Source: Mytilisepta virgata
Taxonomy: Eukaryota > Mollusca > Bivalvia > Mytilida > Mytilidae
Assembly: GCA_028015205.1 (NCBI GenBank)
Contig: CM051521.1
Span: forward strand, 105,376,513 to 105,440,512
Reading direction: 5' to 3'
DNA length: 64,000 bases
In this document: positions 1 to 11,070 of the stretch, one piece after another
Position numbering within the stretch: position 1 is the first letter of the stretch
How the letters are laid out: each line of letters starts with the position of its first letter
Made by a program: the position numbers and the translations under genes
Notes under the pieces: generated by a model
The model's database searches: none
Seen by the model: only the letters and a program-made list of their open reading frames with translations
Told to the model about the DNA's origin: nothing

Positions 1-834
1 AAAAGAATGAAAAAAAACATAAGAAACTTAACAAGACTTAGAACAAGACAGTATAAATACTCAAGCACTAGCAATGTAAACTCGCACAAAATTGAAATCA
101 ATTGCCACCAGGTTAGCATATCCTGTTCCGACGACGAAGGTAGGATATAGTTAAAAATCTCAACTTGGGACGCCACTAGATAGAACCCATGGACGTTCTA
201 AGGCATTATAAAACGTTAATAACTACTAATTGTAATGAATTAATGACATATGTTATATAGAAATTAACTTCTTTGCAGTTTTCAATACTGGACCAAAAAA
301 GAGTCATTTATGAATATTACACTATAATGTGACATCTGCGTGAGATACTAAATATTACATGTATTAATTACTTTGAAATTTACTAATTCTTTTTACGTAT
401 TGCTCAGATTCCAATTTACTTGTCGCGTCCACTGAACGAAGAGCAATAACTCTGGTATATAGATAATCTAAAGATTAATAATTGTTTCTTCATATTTATG
501 GACACAACGAAAAAATATTATGTTAAAGAACAAATTTTTTGAATTCCAAGAATGGCAATTGAAAGAAAAAAACCAATGTATAAAAAGTTTTAAGAAGCTA
601 AAAAGAAAACTTTACTGTTTAATCAAGACTTATAAAGATTTACGGTAGTTTCTTCATAGTCTCACCAACACAAATAGAACTAGACCATATGTCAAGGTAG
701 TTTACATTTTGTGTGCCAACAATTTTTTTATTTTCGTTCTCAACTTTTTAATATGACACGAGTTTCAAGTCGAATGAAATGATGGATTTACCATGTCGAC
801 GCAAGTTCATTAAATTCTTTGAAACTTCGTTTTT
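1..834. other. Non-coding, no recognisable feature
   Basis: AT-rich sequence with stop codons in all frames. I see no splice-bounded exon, RNA gene or clear repeat before the dispersed repeat that begins near 835. Confidence 0.5.
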
Positions 835-1425
835 ATACCCCCAGCAAACAAAGTTTGGGGAAAAGGGGGTATATAGGATAAACCTTGTGCGTCCGTCCAT
901 CGTACCGTTTGTCTGTCGTACTGTCAAGTCCGTTTGTCTGTCGTTTTACTCGTACCGTACGGCCGTCCGTCCATGTACCTTGTAAGCGCAACTTCTCCCA
1001 AACCGTTTAATGGATTTTGATGAAACTTTATATGAAGGTTGGGCATCATATGTTTAAAGCTAGTTCTTAGCGCAACTCCTCCTAAACGGCTTGTTGGATT
1101 TTTATTACACTTTACACTGTTGTAGTACACTACCTATACGTAGATGTGCACGAAGGAATATGGTTGCTGTCCAAAATTTGGAAGGGGAGATAATTCAACT
1201 TATACTCTCAAGCCTGGATGATCCTGGATCAGAATGAACCTTTACAAAGCATTTGATGTGATCTCAGTAACCTCTTGTAAAAAAAGTGATTAGAATTTGC
1301 AATATTCATGTATACAGAGGAAACAATATTGGTTTTAAACAATACATAGGTAACTTGCTGATATACCAGTACATGTATTCCAAAGTTTGAATATCACTCA
1401 GTGAGGTCACTCACAGTTCTAGTTT
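835..1425 (+). repeat. Dispersed 'gtccgtcc' repeat, copy 1
   Basis: The copy opens with 'atacccccagcaaac' and continues through a 'cgtccgtccatcg' block. It then has two degenerate units of about 120 bp with the pattern 'gcaactcctcctaaacggc...tggattttgatgaaact', and ends with 'aacttgctgatataccagt' and a 'cactcagtgaggtcact' tail. The same order of blocks recurs at 12107-12845, so this is a repeat family. Small ORFs on either strand are not shared intact between the copies and are not genes. Confidence 0.75.
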
Positions 1426-1705
1426 CCTATGTTTTAGTGTATAAATTCGTGGTAAAATACTTATTAATATTTAGCCAATAACAATTTGGAAGTGAAGTTG
1501 TTTCGAACAGACAAGTAGACATGTCCGGTCATTTCGTATTTTTTGTGGTTAACATTGACCATGTATTTGTCAAATGCACATTTCCTAATAGATGATTACG
1601 GTTTTGACTGTTTTAATGGTCCATAAAAAATCATTTGTAGTGCATGCAATTTTCAGGATGTCTACTCTTATAATATGTATAATGGACGTGTTGGCTACGG
1701 AGTTA

Positions 1706-1772
1706 TCTATTGTTCAGTTTGACATCTTATTGACACTTCACCGGATGTTAACCGAACAAGACGTGCTTATCA
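1706..1772 (+). repeat. Inverted-repeat partner of 5002-5072
   Basis: About 65 bp here ('...cagtttgacatcttattgac...') reads as the near-perfect reverse complement of 5002-5072. The two arms lie 3.3 kb apart in opposite orientation. They may be ends of one composite element or two copies of a shorter repeat; I saw no transposase between them. Confidence 0.65.
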
Positions 1773-2117
1773 TGCTTCTTTGGGTTTTTATCGGAGTTCA
1801 CATTGCATGCTAGAACTGTCTTGTTCTAATTCTGTTAGTTTGCTACGTGTTATTTATTTATTTTTCTCTTATTCTTTGTCAATTTAACCCTTTCCGAACC
1901 CGTTGTTTATTAAAAAAATTTAAGCAACGTGTTATTTCCGATGGTCTCAGTCGACGATTGGTTCAAACAAACTGTCATAACTCGTCAGACCAAAGCACCA
2001 TAGCAACAAATAAATATTTTGCGCAAGTGTGTGACGTAACAATAAATAGTATTGAGGCATATATATGTTACATTTATCAAATTGATATTGACGGTACGCC
2101 AAACCATATAAAAATTA

Positions 2118-2285
2118 GGGGATAACTGTATTGTATTTTATCAGTTGCCGACGTAAACCGCTGGTTTTACCGTCGCAAATTGAGTTTACCTGGCGACGCG
2201 TAGTGGAGCCAGGTAAACGGATATTTGCGATGGTAAAACCACCGGTTTATGTCGACAACTGATAAAATACAATACAGTTATCCCC
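2118..2285. repeat. Fold-back (hairpin) element
   Basis: Two arms of about 78 bp form an imperfect palindrome. The left arm opens 'ggggataactgtattg' and the right arm closes 'caatacagttatcccc', with only about 12 bp between the arms. Mismatches are scattered (for example ccgac against tcgac), so the hairpin is old or tolerates change. This is the structure of a fold-back transposon or MITE. No coding capacity. Confidence 0.8.
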
Positions 2286-2454
2286 ATTCTAATGCAACCT
2301 CCGTTAAACGTTAAAAAATAGAATAAAAAGTAAACAGGAAACGTCAAATGCGTTTGCGCAACGTTGTCGTCAATGGTTCCGACGGTAAACCGTGGATTTT
2401 ACGCTTGACGTTATCCAATCAAAAAGGACGTTATATGTTATGTTGCATTAGAAT
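2286..2454. mobile_element. Possible short MITE abutting the hairpin
   Basis: A 13-bp inverted pair, 'attctaatgcaac' at 2286-2298 and 'gttgcattagaat' at 2442-2454, bounds about 170 bp. It starts exactly where the fold-back element ends. It could be an independent MITE or the other half of the same composite element. Confidence 0.4.
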
Positions 2455-2699
2455 TATTGAGATTTCACAGTTTGCGCGTTCAACAGATTTCTGAAATAAA
2501 AATAAAAAAAAAAAAATTCAAAACAAGTTTCTAAAAATAATTAATGTAATAGCCGAAACATTGACTTCTGACAGCTATAAATACTATATACTTGCTGATA
2601 CCAAATTATGTCTAAATTATAATAGGGCATAATTTGAAAATGATAAAACTTAAATATGTCAAATTCCGACTCAACTTGTTTTCAGAGGTCCAAAGCAAC

Positions 2700-4015
2700 A
2701 TCTACAAATTGCAAATGATTATGTGAAACAGCACTCAGGTTATTGGACGGAAACATTCTAACATCATACCGAAATTCAGACTTGACCTTTAACAACTTTT
2801 GTGTATAAATTTTAATACATTTGGCCAAGGTAACTGAAGTAAAATTTTCAAATGTCAAAGTAATTAGGAAACGGTAAAAGGCACGATACCAAAATTCGAA
2901 CTTGACCTACTTATTGCGTTGTGTATACGAAACATATGCGGAAAGCAAAATATTCACAATTTTTCAATTCATCAAGAGGTGTAAAAGGCACGATATCCAA
3001 ATTCGGAACTTGATCGGCACAATTTGGTAATAAACATTGCGTAAAGATTCAAAAGATCTGGCTAAGGCAAACTCAAGTTAGAGTGCGGAAAGTACAAAAT
3101 TCACAATTCTTTTCATTCATGAAGGGAACGGTCAAAACATTTAGAGTACGGAAATTACAAAATTCTCAATTTTCCGGCATAAAAGGCACAACTTTGGAAC
3201 GATAGAGGCACGACACCCAAATTTGAATTTTTCATTAAAGAAATTGCAAATTTGTGGCTTTGTGACCATTTTCAAAAAATAATGTGAAAAACTGGTATTG
3301 CTTATATCTGTAAATTATATTTGATCAGGATCTACCTTGTTTAAAGAAACTTTAAAACACAAAAAGAAGAATATATGCTTAATAATTTATATTAAATTTG
3401 AGATTCTTTACTTTGACAAGTTGAAAATTTAATAAATGGTCAACTAATGAATTACGAAATATAGGTTGTAGCTTGATAAAAGATATGAAAAAAACTTTAG
3501 AGTTGTTTGTTATACTCTAAAGACGGCTAAAATATCAAGAATCAATACATTCTGCTGAATAGAAGCGGTAAAGTTATAATTTTGTATCAATTTTTATTGA
3601 TATTTCTGCCTTTTTTGCAGAGTTATCTCCCATTTTCAATGCAAATGTCCATAGGAATTTTAAAATCCTGATTTTTTAATCTTCCTCAAGTTAGATTTTG
3701 TTGGACTTTTTTCTGTGTATATTTGGGGTATAATGCTAAAGATTAAAACTTAAAAATCTTCTTTTGCAATTACTTTAAGGTTAGAGTCAAATTTATGCTA
3801 GATTGACTGGACTATTAATAAATGGGCATAACTCTGAAACGGTAAAAGGCATGATACCTAAATTCAGACTAGATCTGCACGTTGTAGTAATAAGCATTAT
3901 ATATATGTTTCAAAACATTTGGAAAGGTAAAATCAACTTGGAGTGCTGAAAACAAAGTGTGACGGATGAACGGACGGACATGGGTAGCACTTAATACCCC
4001 CGTCGGCTAAAAGAA
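2700..4015 (+). repeat. Degenerate repeat field ('ggtaaaaggcacgatacc' units)
   Basis: A motif close to 'ggtaaaaggcacgataccaaaattcgaacttgacc' recurs about every 120-150 bp, clearest near 2870, 2980, 3180 and 3840. The units also share 'gagtgcggaaagtacaaaattcacaatt'. The field ends with 'gtgacggatgaacggacggacatgg' and 'aatacccccgtcggc', like the termini of the dispersed repeat at 835. Non-coding. Confidence 0.65.
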
Positions 4016-4689
4016 TCGCATAAAAATCACTAAAATATTGTTAGCAATAGAACCAAAAGTCCTAAACAGTGTGTAAAATTAGAGTTATTGCGCTTTGATT
4101 AACAAACTTAATAAAGTGTCCGATGTGTTTTTGAGAATATTTTTTAATATCAGAAAAACTGAGGTTACCCAATAATACACCTGCCAAAGTTTAAAAAGGT
4201 ATAATATTAGAGCTTTAATCTCGTTGCCGTCCAAGATTGTGGATTACAAAGTAGTTACTCAACCAAAATTCCTAATACATATAGTTGGGTAAAAGAAATC
4301 AATCTAAAAATCTCGTGGCTATGATGATTTCATCTCATCACTAATCTATTTCATTAAATCTTAACAATTTTTAGTCATTAGTAGGTCTTCTCTATCCATA
4401 CTGAGAACTTTGGTTTATCTATTGTTGTAACAGGTTTATCTTTAATTTGGTATGACGCTGTATCATTTCTGTCTAGATCAATGGTCTTGTCTGTTGATAT
4501 TTCATTTTCTTTTTTACTTCAAGATACGTTGATTTTTCAGTTGGTAACCATTCTAATTCAGTAAAAAAATGAGGGTTCAACTCTCTTATGCGAAGTTTAC
4601 TTGGATTTTGCCAGCTATAATTACAATAAGACCGTTTGATTTTTTTTGCCGACAATGTTTTAATAATAATATTTCGATTTCGAAAGTTT

Positions 4690-4745
4690 TGGTTACGAGC
4701 ACACCTAATGAAGGTTAATTCGGTAATATATGTTGTACACAAGGG
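4690..4745 (+). ncRNA. Degenerate hammerhead-ribozyme-like relic, copy A
   Basis: The stretch 'acgagcacacctaatgaaggttaattcggtaa...gtacacaag' lines up with 13128-13178. The pair recalls hammerhead elements (core CUGAUGA ... GAAA) that occur in bivalve retroelements. Here the core is mutated (CTAATGA, CGGTAA), so no activity is expected. The family assignment is inference. Confidence 0.3.
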
Positions 4746-5001
4746 GTTTTTGTCGATCAATTAGGTAAAGATTAACCTCCAGTCGACTGAAAGCAGAAAT
4801 TCTTATCGTTAGTCCGACCCATTAAAGGAAATAAGTTCCTTGAAATTATAGTTGTAGGGTCAAATTCGTGTAACCATAAAATTTTTGTAAAAGAAATCTT
4901 TAGTATATATAGCATCCGTTTAGACGCAAGTTTTAAAGATTTAGTAAACATTTTATAATAAAGACCCGAAGAAGTCTCTGGTACTACAGAGGATAAGCAG
5001 G

Positions 5002-5072
5002 TCTTGTTCGGTTAACATCCGGTGAAGTGTCAATAAGATGTCAAACTGAACAATACATAGATAACAATAGAT
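5002..5072 (-). repeat. Inverted-repeat partner of 1706-1772
   Basis: This stretch ('...gtgtcaataagatgtcaaac...') is the reverse complement of 1706-1772. It directly precedes the Penelope-like fragment at 5072. Confidence 0.65.
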
Positions 5073-5460
5073 AAGCTTCTTAACCAGAGCTTTATCAGGG
5101 ATAGGTTGATGTCATTACTTAGTAAATTTTACGGTCGTCATCACGATTGACCGTTACAGTGTTCCAATATCCAAGATGATGTTTGACCTGTTCCCACTGT
5201 CTTAACATTCCATGTACCTCTACCGATTTGTTACTACCACCGGCTTGACTTTGTTGAACTTCACGACGGGTGCCGCATACGGAGCAGGAACTGCTTACCC
5301 TTCCGGAGCACATGAGTTTACTCCTGGTTTTTATAGGAGTTCGTGTTTTTCATTGTTTTTAGCTTTCAGTGTTATTTGTTGTGCTTGTGGTTGTTCATTT
5401 GTCTTCCCGAGTTTTGTCTGTCTAATGGATTGCGTTTTTTTATTGCTCCTTGGTTATATG
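5072..5460 (+). mobile_element. Penelope-like element, 3' fragment B
   Basis: The start encodes a broken form of the reverse-transcriptase C-terminus seen intact at 32504-33218 (LLNQGF..., KFYGRHH motif). It then follows the downstream non-coding part of that copy, 'gacgggtgccg...acggagcaggaactgcttacccttccggagcac'. Frameshifts and a deletion inside the RT remnant make it dead. Its 3' end abuts the 3' end of an opposite-strand copy at 5461. Confidence 0.75.
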
Positions 5461-6001
5461 TAAAGTCAAGAAATACCAAAGGGATATTCGAAGGAGAGAA
5501 AAATCGTAACAACTGACCAACTCCAGAGAACAACGAAGACAAGACGAAAACAATACATGCACTACAATTAAAAACTAAAAATATATGAAAAACATGGACC
5601 CCACCAAAAAAACGGGGGTAGACTCAGGTGCTCCGAAAGAGTAAGCAGTCTCTGCTTCCTGCAGGACACCCGCCATGCTGCCCATGTCAAATCCGGTATG
5701 AGGAAGGATAATATTAATGGAATAGGTCCATTTTCATTTGGGAAACGGTTTTTTCATACCTGTCAACCAAGTCATGATGACGCCCATAAAACTTTAATAA
5801 GGATGACTTCAGCGTAGGAGTAACGTACCCCTGTCTGAGCAACTTTTCTGTCAGGAGCCGGGCTCTGTCCAGAAAGTCAATGTATATGTCACAAGCTCTG
5901 GAATAACGTATGAGTTGTGAAATATATACTCCATACGCGGGTGCTTCTGGAACATTGCCGCTCAAAAATGGGAAGTTGAGGATATATTTGTCCTCTTTAT
6001 A
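5461..6001 (-). mobile_element. Penelope-like element, 3' fragment C
   Basis: On the - strand this encodes the last ~95 residues of the reverse transcriptase, with motifs PAYGVYISQLIRYSRAC and KFYGRHHDLVDRY, then about 250 bp of 3' non-coding sequence. That tail matches 28152-28459. It is 5'-truncated in the RT thumb region and has no catalytic YIDD motif. It belongs to the same subfamily as fragment D and differs from A and B. Confidence 0.75.
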
Positions 6002-6825
6002 GAAAAACCCAATTTTGGTGAATTGAATGTTTACACTGAGACTATAAATTATGTCCTACCGGTAGTACTAAATACAAACAAAATAGAGGCCAATTCACAA
6101 CATAAAATGCTGTTGAATTTGCAAGAAGTTTGAAAAAATGGACGATAAAAGAATTAAGCAACATATTTATACCATTTTAAATGACAGTATATCGGGTTTC
6201 CCTGGCGAACCACAAATAATTTTTAAGACTTTATCCTCGAATGATATTAGCTGAAATCACTTCCTTCCCATTAGTAAAACAGTGTGGTTATAGACCAATA
6301 TAATGACACAAAATTAAACAAATTTACTATAAAAGGTAAGACGAAATAGTTATGAGTCGACAAATACAAAAGCCAGACCAAAATTGACAGATTCATTGCA
6401 TACTACGACAAAATGATTGCTAATACAATGTAAAACATATATGTTAATAAGGACAAAGGTAACGAATGCGTTTCCTGAGAGGTCCCAGAGAGGATTGTTG
6501 AATAGAATTCAAAACATAACGTTCATGTCATAATTTCTACATAGTCAATTTATGATTCTGTTGAGTGTAAAAAAATGAAATATTAAATACGAAAATATCA
6601 TGAAAATATATATATCTGACTGGAAAGGAAAATGGCAACTAATATAACAACATATAAAATGCCCCAAGGGACACCATTGTCATCAGAACGTAATGTATTG
6701 CCATCTTCATACCAACACTCCTAACTTCTTCCTAACTAGATATCAATACATATTTAGACGGAGATGATGACGTTATCTATGAAATACACATTTGACAAAT
6801 TGACGCATGAAAATAATTACCAGAA
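6002..6825. other. Intergenic sequence upstream of gene 1
   Basis: No ORF or repeat is recognised. This stretch should contain distal regulatory sequence for the gene starting at 6884, but I cannot point to a specific site other than the TATA box. Confidence 0.4.
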
Positions 6826-6829
6826 ATGA

Positions 6830-6838
6830 GTATAAATA
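6830..6838 (+). promoter_or_regulatory. TATA box of gene 1
   Basis: The sequence 'gagtataaataatt' lies about 50 bp upstream of the first ATG (6884). This is the expected spacing for transcription to start near 6860 with a short 5' leader. No competing TATA-like site lies between it and the ATG. Confidence 0.55.
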
Positions 6839-6883
6839 ATTATCCCTAAACTGCGATAACACCATAACCAAATAAACTTTAGA

Positions 6884-7863
6884 ATGTTAAACATGGATTT
6901 AGTGTATTCATTGTTTTTAATTGCAAGTTATATACGACTGTCATCTGCAACATATTTTTCTCATTATCATCATCACCGACGTAACTGTCATCTTCGGCAT
7001 CACAATCCTACTTCAAGATTGTCTCCTCAACATTTTCCTCCGAATTATATCACGGCACGTATACCTCTGCCTCATACAGGACAAAGATACTATCCACGCA
7101 ATCCCGTTCCTCCTAATGTATTCCCTGTTGGCACTGTATATCCAGCAACAGGCCGCCAACTTCCGAATCCATTAGATGATAAAAATACGTATGATCTTCC
7201 ACCGTGGGAATCAACAGCTCCAATATTCAACAATGCCGGTCCATTTCCAAATGTGGATAACATTATTTCTAAAGTTCCAACAAGAGGAGATACAGATATA
7301 AACACTGTTAATCTTCCGCCATGGGAATTGTCAGCTCCAGTATTAAAAAATGCCGGTCCATTTCCAAATATGGATAACATTATTCCTAAAGTTCCAACAA
7401 GAGGAGATACAGATATAAACACAGTTAATCTTCCGCCATGGGAATTCTCAGCTCCAGTATTCAACAATGGCGGTTCTTTTCCTGATGTGGATAATATCAT
7501 TCCACAAGTTCCAACTGGGGAAGTAACAGTGATGCTACCCCAGCCTCAACCAGTTCCAACAAAACCAGATGTTGGTAATGTTGAAATTTTGGTGAATCCT
7601 GAACATTTTCCCGTAAATCCAGAGTTTGTTCCGATCAATCCTGAACCTTTTCCAATAAATCCTAAACCTTTTCCGATAAATCCTGAACCAGTGAATCCAG
7701 TCAAAGGAATTAACGAAGGAAAAAAGCCTATAGTAGTGGTGACAGATCCGCAGCCAGTGCCAACAAATCCTGGTAGTGGTGTTAACAATGGTGATAGCAA
7801 CATACAAGGGAATTTACCTCCTCCAATTGTCCCTATGGTTGAGGATAAGGGTTGTCAAGAAAC
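6884..7863 (+). CDS. Gene 1 exon 1
   Basis: Codes for the signal peptide, His-rich patch, 39-residue repeats and first Cys of the module. It ends at 'gaaac|gtaag', phase 2. The reading frame would hit a stop inside the donor (ACG TAA), as expected for an exon running into an intron. Confidence 0.85.
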
Positions 7864-9539
7864 GTAAGAACTTTGTATTCCTTAAGTTTTCTGCTTGCTA
7901 TTTATTCTATACTTCTACTTAAAAAACATATATTTTTGCATATTTGAAATTTAGACGTCAGTAATGCAATTTTTCTGATCATGGTAATGTGTAACACCTT
8001 AAGAGTTATTGGGCAACGAAGATTATTTAAAGGGTATCTAGAACTGCAGTTAACCTTTACAACAATAAAAGAAAAGCCTATGAAGCAATTAATAAAAAAC
8101 CCGTTATTTTATTCAAAATGTTGTTTCTTTGTAGAGGTTGTGATGTTGGAAGTGAATGTGTCTATGAAAACAGCTATATATGTCCATCAGATAAGATCGA
8201 CCTCCCTTGTCAATGCCAAAAAGGTACACACTATAATCAGCCATTTTATCCCTGAAATCAGAACGTCAGAATCTAAAGAACGACTATAAATGTGACAATA
8301 ACGCGGTTTTCTTGAAATATTTTTAAACTTGATTTAAAACATATTTTGTATATTTTTGCTTGTCATATAAGAATGTAGAAATGCCAGGAGTACGTGATCT
8401 GATATGTTAATTTCTAACTCTATTACACATAAAACATCGAATGTCAAATAAACAGAAACTGCAAGCATCAAATAGCATACGATTCTAAACTCGTAATTAG
8501 TCTATTTGTCAAAGAACAGGACTACTGAAATGAATAGGCACAGACATACGTGTAATTGAGATACCAGCGACCAGATCGTGATGGGGTCCTGGAACAATTT
8601 AAAAATTTACTCCAGGTATTCGTTCTTACAACTGTTGGAGTAGTTTTTTTATGTTAAGAATAGTATACAGTCATCTATTCGCGAAATTTTCCTGCACTTG
8701 AATGAAAATTCTAAGGTGAAAGATAATTTATTTTACTAAGGAAGTCAACTTTAGAGATTTTTTTATTGATGGAAAAATATTTATTTCTAAACTTATAGGA
8801 TGCCGTGTGCAGTATACCTTTATACCATTTGGAGGTACTACAATTGTGGATATATGTGGAAGTTATTGCACTTGTAATAGTTTATTCGGAGGGGTGAGTT
8901 ACATGTTATCAATCCGCTTTACTCGAAATGAAGTATACTTGTGATAGGCTAAGGAGTATTTAATAGTTTAAACTGTTTCAAAAATATTAAAACCGGGTGC
9001 TACTTAAGATGGTCTTTCCATGCCTGTTAAGTAATATGTTTAGTTACATGAATCCTACTTAATTAGGATTAAATAGATTGAGATTTTTTTCGACTTCTAC
9101 ATATAAACAAAATAATAAAACAATTTCTATTCTCTGCTCAAAGCAAAATTGTTTAAATCTGCATTTTATATATTTACAGGAGAATTGCACCTGGATTTCC
9201 TGTAACCAAGATCAACCTGCAAACACATCATCACCAACTGCTGGCTTAGTATTAGAACCCGTTCTACCTGAATCAATAGACAATGGTCCGTCGCGTGGCG
9301 ACTTTCCATTCAGTGTCCAAAATGGTCAGGATCCATCCAAAACAGACAAGAAATTGACATTTCCAAAACAGGACTTTGTTCCACCAATCCCATTTTTAAC
9401 AGACAATAATATTGGAAAGTTTCCAGGCGCTAATAAAGTTGTCAGTTTGGGGAAGAATGGTCCCTTACGACCAACCCAAACACCAATGAGTATGAATACT
9501 TTACAAAAGGATGCGATGGTCCTCCCAAGTTTTAAATGA
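6884..9539 (+). CDS. Secreted RGD protein with 12-Cys VWC-like module (gene 1)
   Basis: Four-exon gene, 507 codons: 6884-7863, 8135-8223, 8799-8893, 9180-9539. All junctions are GT/AG and the phases agree (2, 1, 0). A hydrophobic signal peptide ends near ...LSSAT. A His-rich patch (SHYHHHRRNCHLRHH) follows, then three 39-residue repeats with LPPWE, GPFPN and PTRGD motifs, then FPINPEP-type proline repeats. The 12-Cys module spans the end of exon 1 to the start of exon 4; its second half has the C-x3-C-x-C ... C-x4-C spacing of von Willebrand type C domains. The tail contains GPSRGDFPF. Extracellular matrix or adhesion role is inferred from the signal peptide, RGDs and repeats. It is the first of three tandem paralogues. 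ATG 6884 or the in-frame ATG at 6893 could start it. I recognise no named orthologue. Confidence 0.85.
7170..7522 (+). repeat. Three 117-bp coding tandem repeats in gene 1
   Basis: Each unit encodes 39 residues of the type NLPPWE-SAPV-NAGPFPN-DNIIPKVPTRGDTD. Units 1 and 2 end in RGD (7283-7291 and 7400-7408, exactly 117 bp apart). Unit 3 has lost it (PTGEV). Units 2 and 3 are the closest pair at DNA level. Confidence 0.85.
8135..8223 (+). CDS. Gene 1 exon 2 (89 nt)
   Basis: Acceptor 'ttctttgtag|agg', donor 'aaaag|gtacac'. Codes for G-C-x5-C-x7-C-x8-C-x-C, the first half of the Cys module. It has the same length and phases as exon 2 of genes 2 and 3. Confidence 0.85.
8799..8893 (+). CDS. Gene 1 exon 3 (95 nt)
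   Basis: Acceptor 'aacttatag|gatgc', donor 'ggaggg|gtgagt'. Codes for G-C-x17-C-x3-C-x-C plus eight residues, the VWC-like half. Confidence 0.85.
9180..9539 (+). CDS. Gene 1 exon 4 (terminal)
   Basis: Acceptor 'atatttacag|gagaat', stop TGA at 9537-9539. Opens with the last two cysteines (ENC-x4-C) and continues into a Pro/Asn/Lys-rich tail with RGD at 9294-9302. Confidence 0.85.
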   Translation, partial: ENCTWISCNQDQPANTSSPTAGLVLEPVLPESIDNGPSRGDFPFSVQNGQDPSKTDKKLTFPKQDFVPPIPFLTDNNIGKFPGANKVVSLGKNGPLRPTQTPMSMNTLQKDAMVLPSFK

Positions 9540-9706
9540 AGAAATCCATTTTTATCATCGGATCATTTTAATTCCATTCCTTATTTATTAATTTCATACT
9601 TTCTAATTTATTTGAGCATTTCATCACAAAGTGCTAAATATACACTAGCTTTTATAGTTTTTACATCTTGTACAAATGTATCTTCTCACAATATGTTTTG
9701 TTATGA

Positions 9707-9712
9707 AATAAA
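9707..9712 (+). terminator. Gene 1 polyadenylation signal
   Basis: AATAAA lies about 170 bp after the stop, followed within 15-25 bp by 'ggttattttttttgtctttg', a T/GT-rich downstream element. Confidence 0.6.
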
Positions 9713-10217
9713 TGTTGATGGTTATTTTTTTTGTCTTTGATCATTCGAAACAACAACAACACATTAATCAAATTAATAGACAAATTCAGAACATAAACTA
9801 TTGGGATATTGTATACGAACTACACAGTGTCATAACTAAATATCTTCAACATGCCGATGTGGTATTTTGAACCCCGTTGAAAAATAACCTCGGTCAGGGT
9901 CATTTTTGACCTCCGTTACACCGCCGAGACTTTCTTTTGTAAAAGAACATAATATTTCCTTTGGCGAAATTAATTCTTAAATTCGTTTCCACTTCAGCAA
10001 ATGGAAAACTATGTCCTAGACGATGAGAACCAATGAATACATATACTATAACTCTATCAGGTCAGACACATCATTTTTGAAGGGCGAGGTATATTTGTTA
10101 ATTTTCGGCGTCGTAAACTTTTTTAAAAACCTTAATAACTTTTCACACAGAATACCTAGACTTAAGGTCCACAGATTAATTATGATATAAACTTTGCGGC
10201 AGTATACTTGTCTTGTG

Positions 10218-10890
10218 ACCTTGACCTTGTTTGACCTCTTCAACATTTGTAAAATCTGCGTCCAAGTTTCGTGATTAAGTCTTTTTCTCAGCAACTTTAA
10301 TATTAAGACCCACAATATTTGGTCTATATATAGTCTTAGCGGGTACATGTCAGTCTAACACTGTCTCTGGACCTTGACCTCAATTTCATACTTGAGAGAC
10401 TTGCGTCACATTTTTGTGATTAAATACATTTTTCAGCAACTGTAATACCTAAACCCACCATATTTGATCTATAGATAGTTCTTGGTCGGTATATGTCAGT
10501 CTGACCCCTATCTCCAGACTTCGACCTCAATTTCATGTTTGAGTGACTTGCGTCACATTTTCTTGATTAAGTCAATTTATTTTCAACTGTAATCAATACC
10601 TAAGACTACAATATTTGGTCAATAGATAGGGTATGTGCCAGTTTGAAACTTATCAACCAACCTTAACCTCATGCTTGAGTGACTTTAGTTACATTTTCGA
10701 GATTAAGTACATCACTCAGCAACTATAATACCTAAGCCCATTATGTTTGGTCTATATATAGTTCTTGTTTGGTGAATTCCAGTGTGACACCTATCATCCG
10801 ACCTTGACCTGAATTTCATGCTTGAATTTTCTCTATTAGGTCGGCCTTTGTAATACCTAGACCGATCATATGATATCTACAGACAGTTCT
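10218..10890 (+). repeat. Satellite-like tandem array, ~145-bp unit
   Basis: Units begin 'accttgacctcaatttcatgcttgagtgac' and contain 'gtgattaagt...cagcaactgtaatacctaa' and 'tatttggtctatagatagttctt'. Unit starts are near 10218, 10371, 10517, 10660 and 10801, spacing 141-153 bp, with the last unit partial. Divergence is high. It may belong to the ~160-bp satellite family known in bivalves; that is a suggestion, not a match I could test. Confidence 0.75.
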
Positions 10891-11070
10891 TGTTGGGACG
10901 TGGTGTGGTAAGAAAGAAGTAAAATTAAGTTTCCAAAAAATTGCTTCATCTAAAAAAAAACTGCCGGAACATCGAAGAAGACTTCATAGATAATGTCTAT
11001 TCACAACGAATGTTTGGTGTAAATATTAATAAAAATCTACTTGGAACGTTAATGTAGACAGTTTTCTTTT

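Noticed and set aside
4473..4760. 95-residue open frame on the - strand
   Set aside because: No signal peptide, domain or splice context, and it overlaps the hammerhead-like repeat relic.
7090..7807. Three - strand open frames opposite gene 1
   Set aside because: Mirror images of the 117-bp and Pro repeats of gene 1 exon 1.
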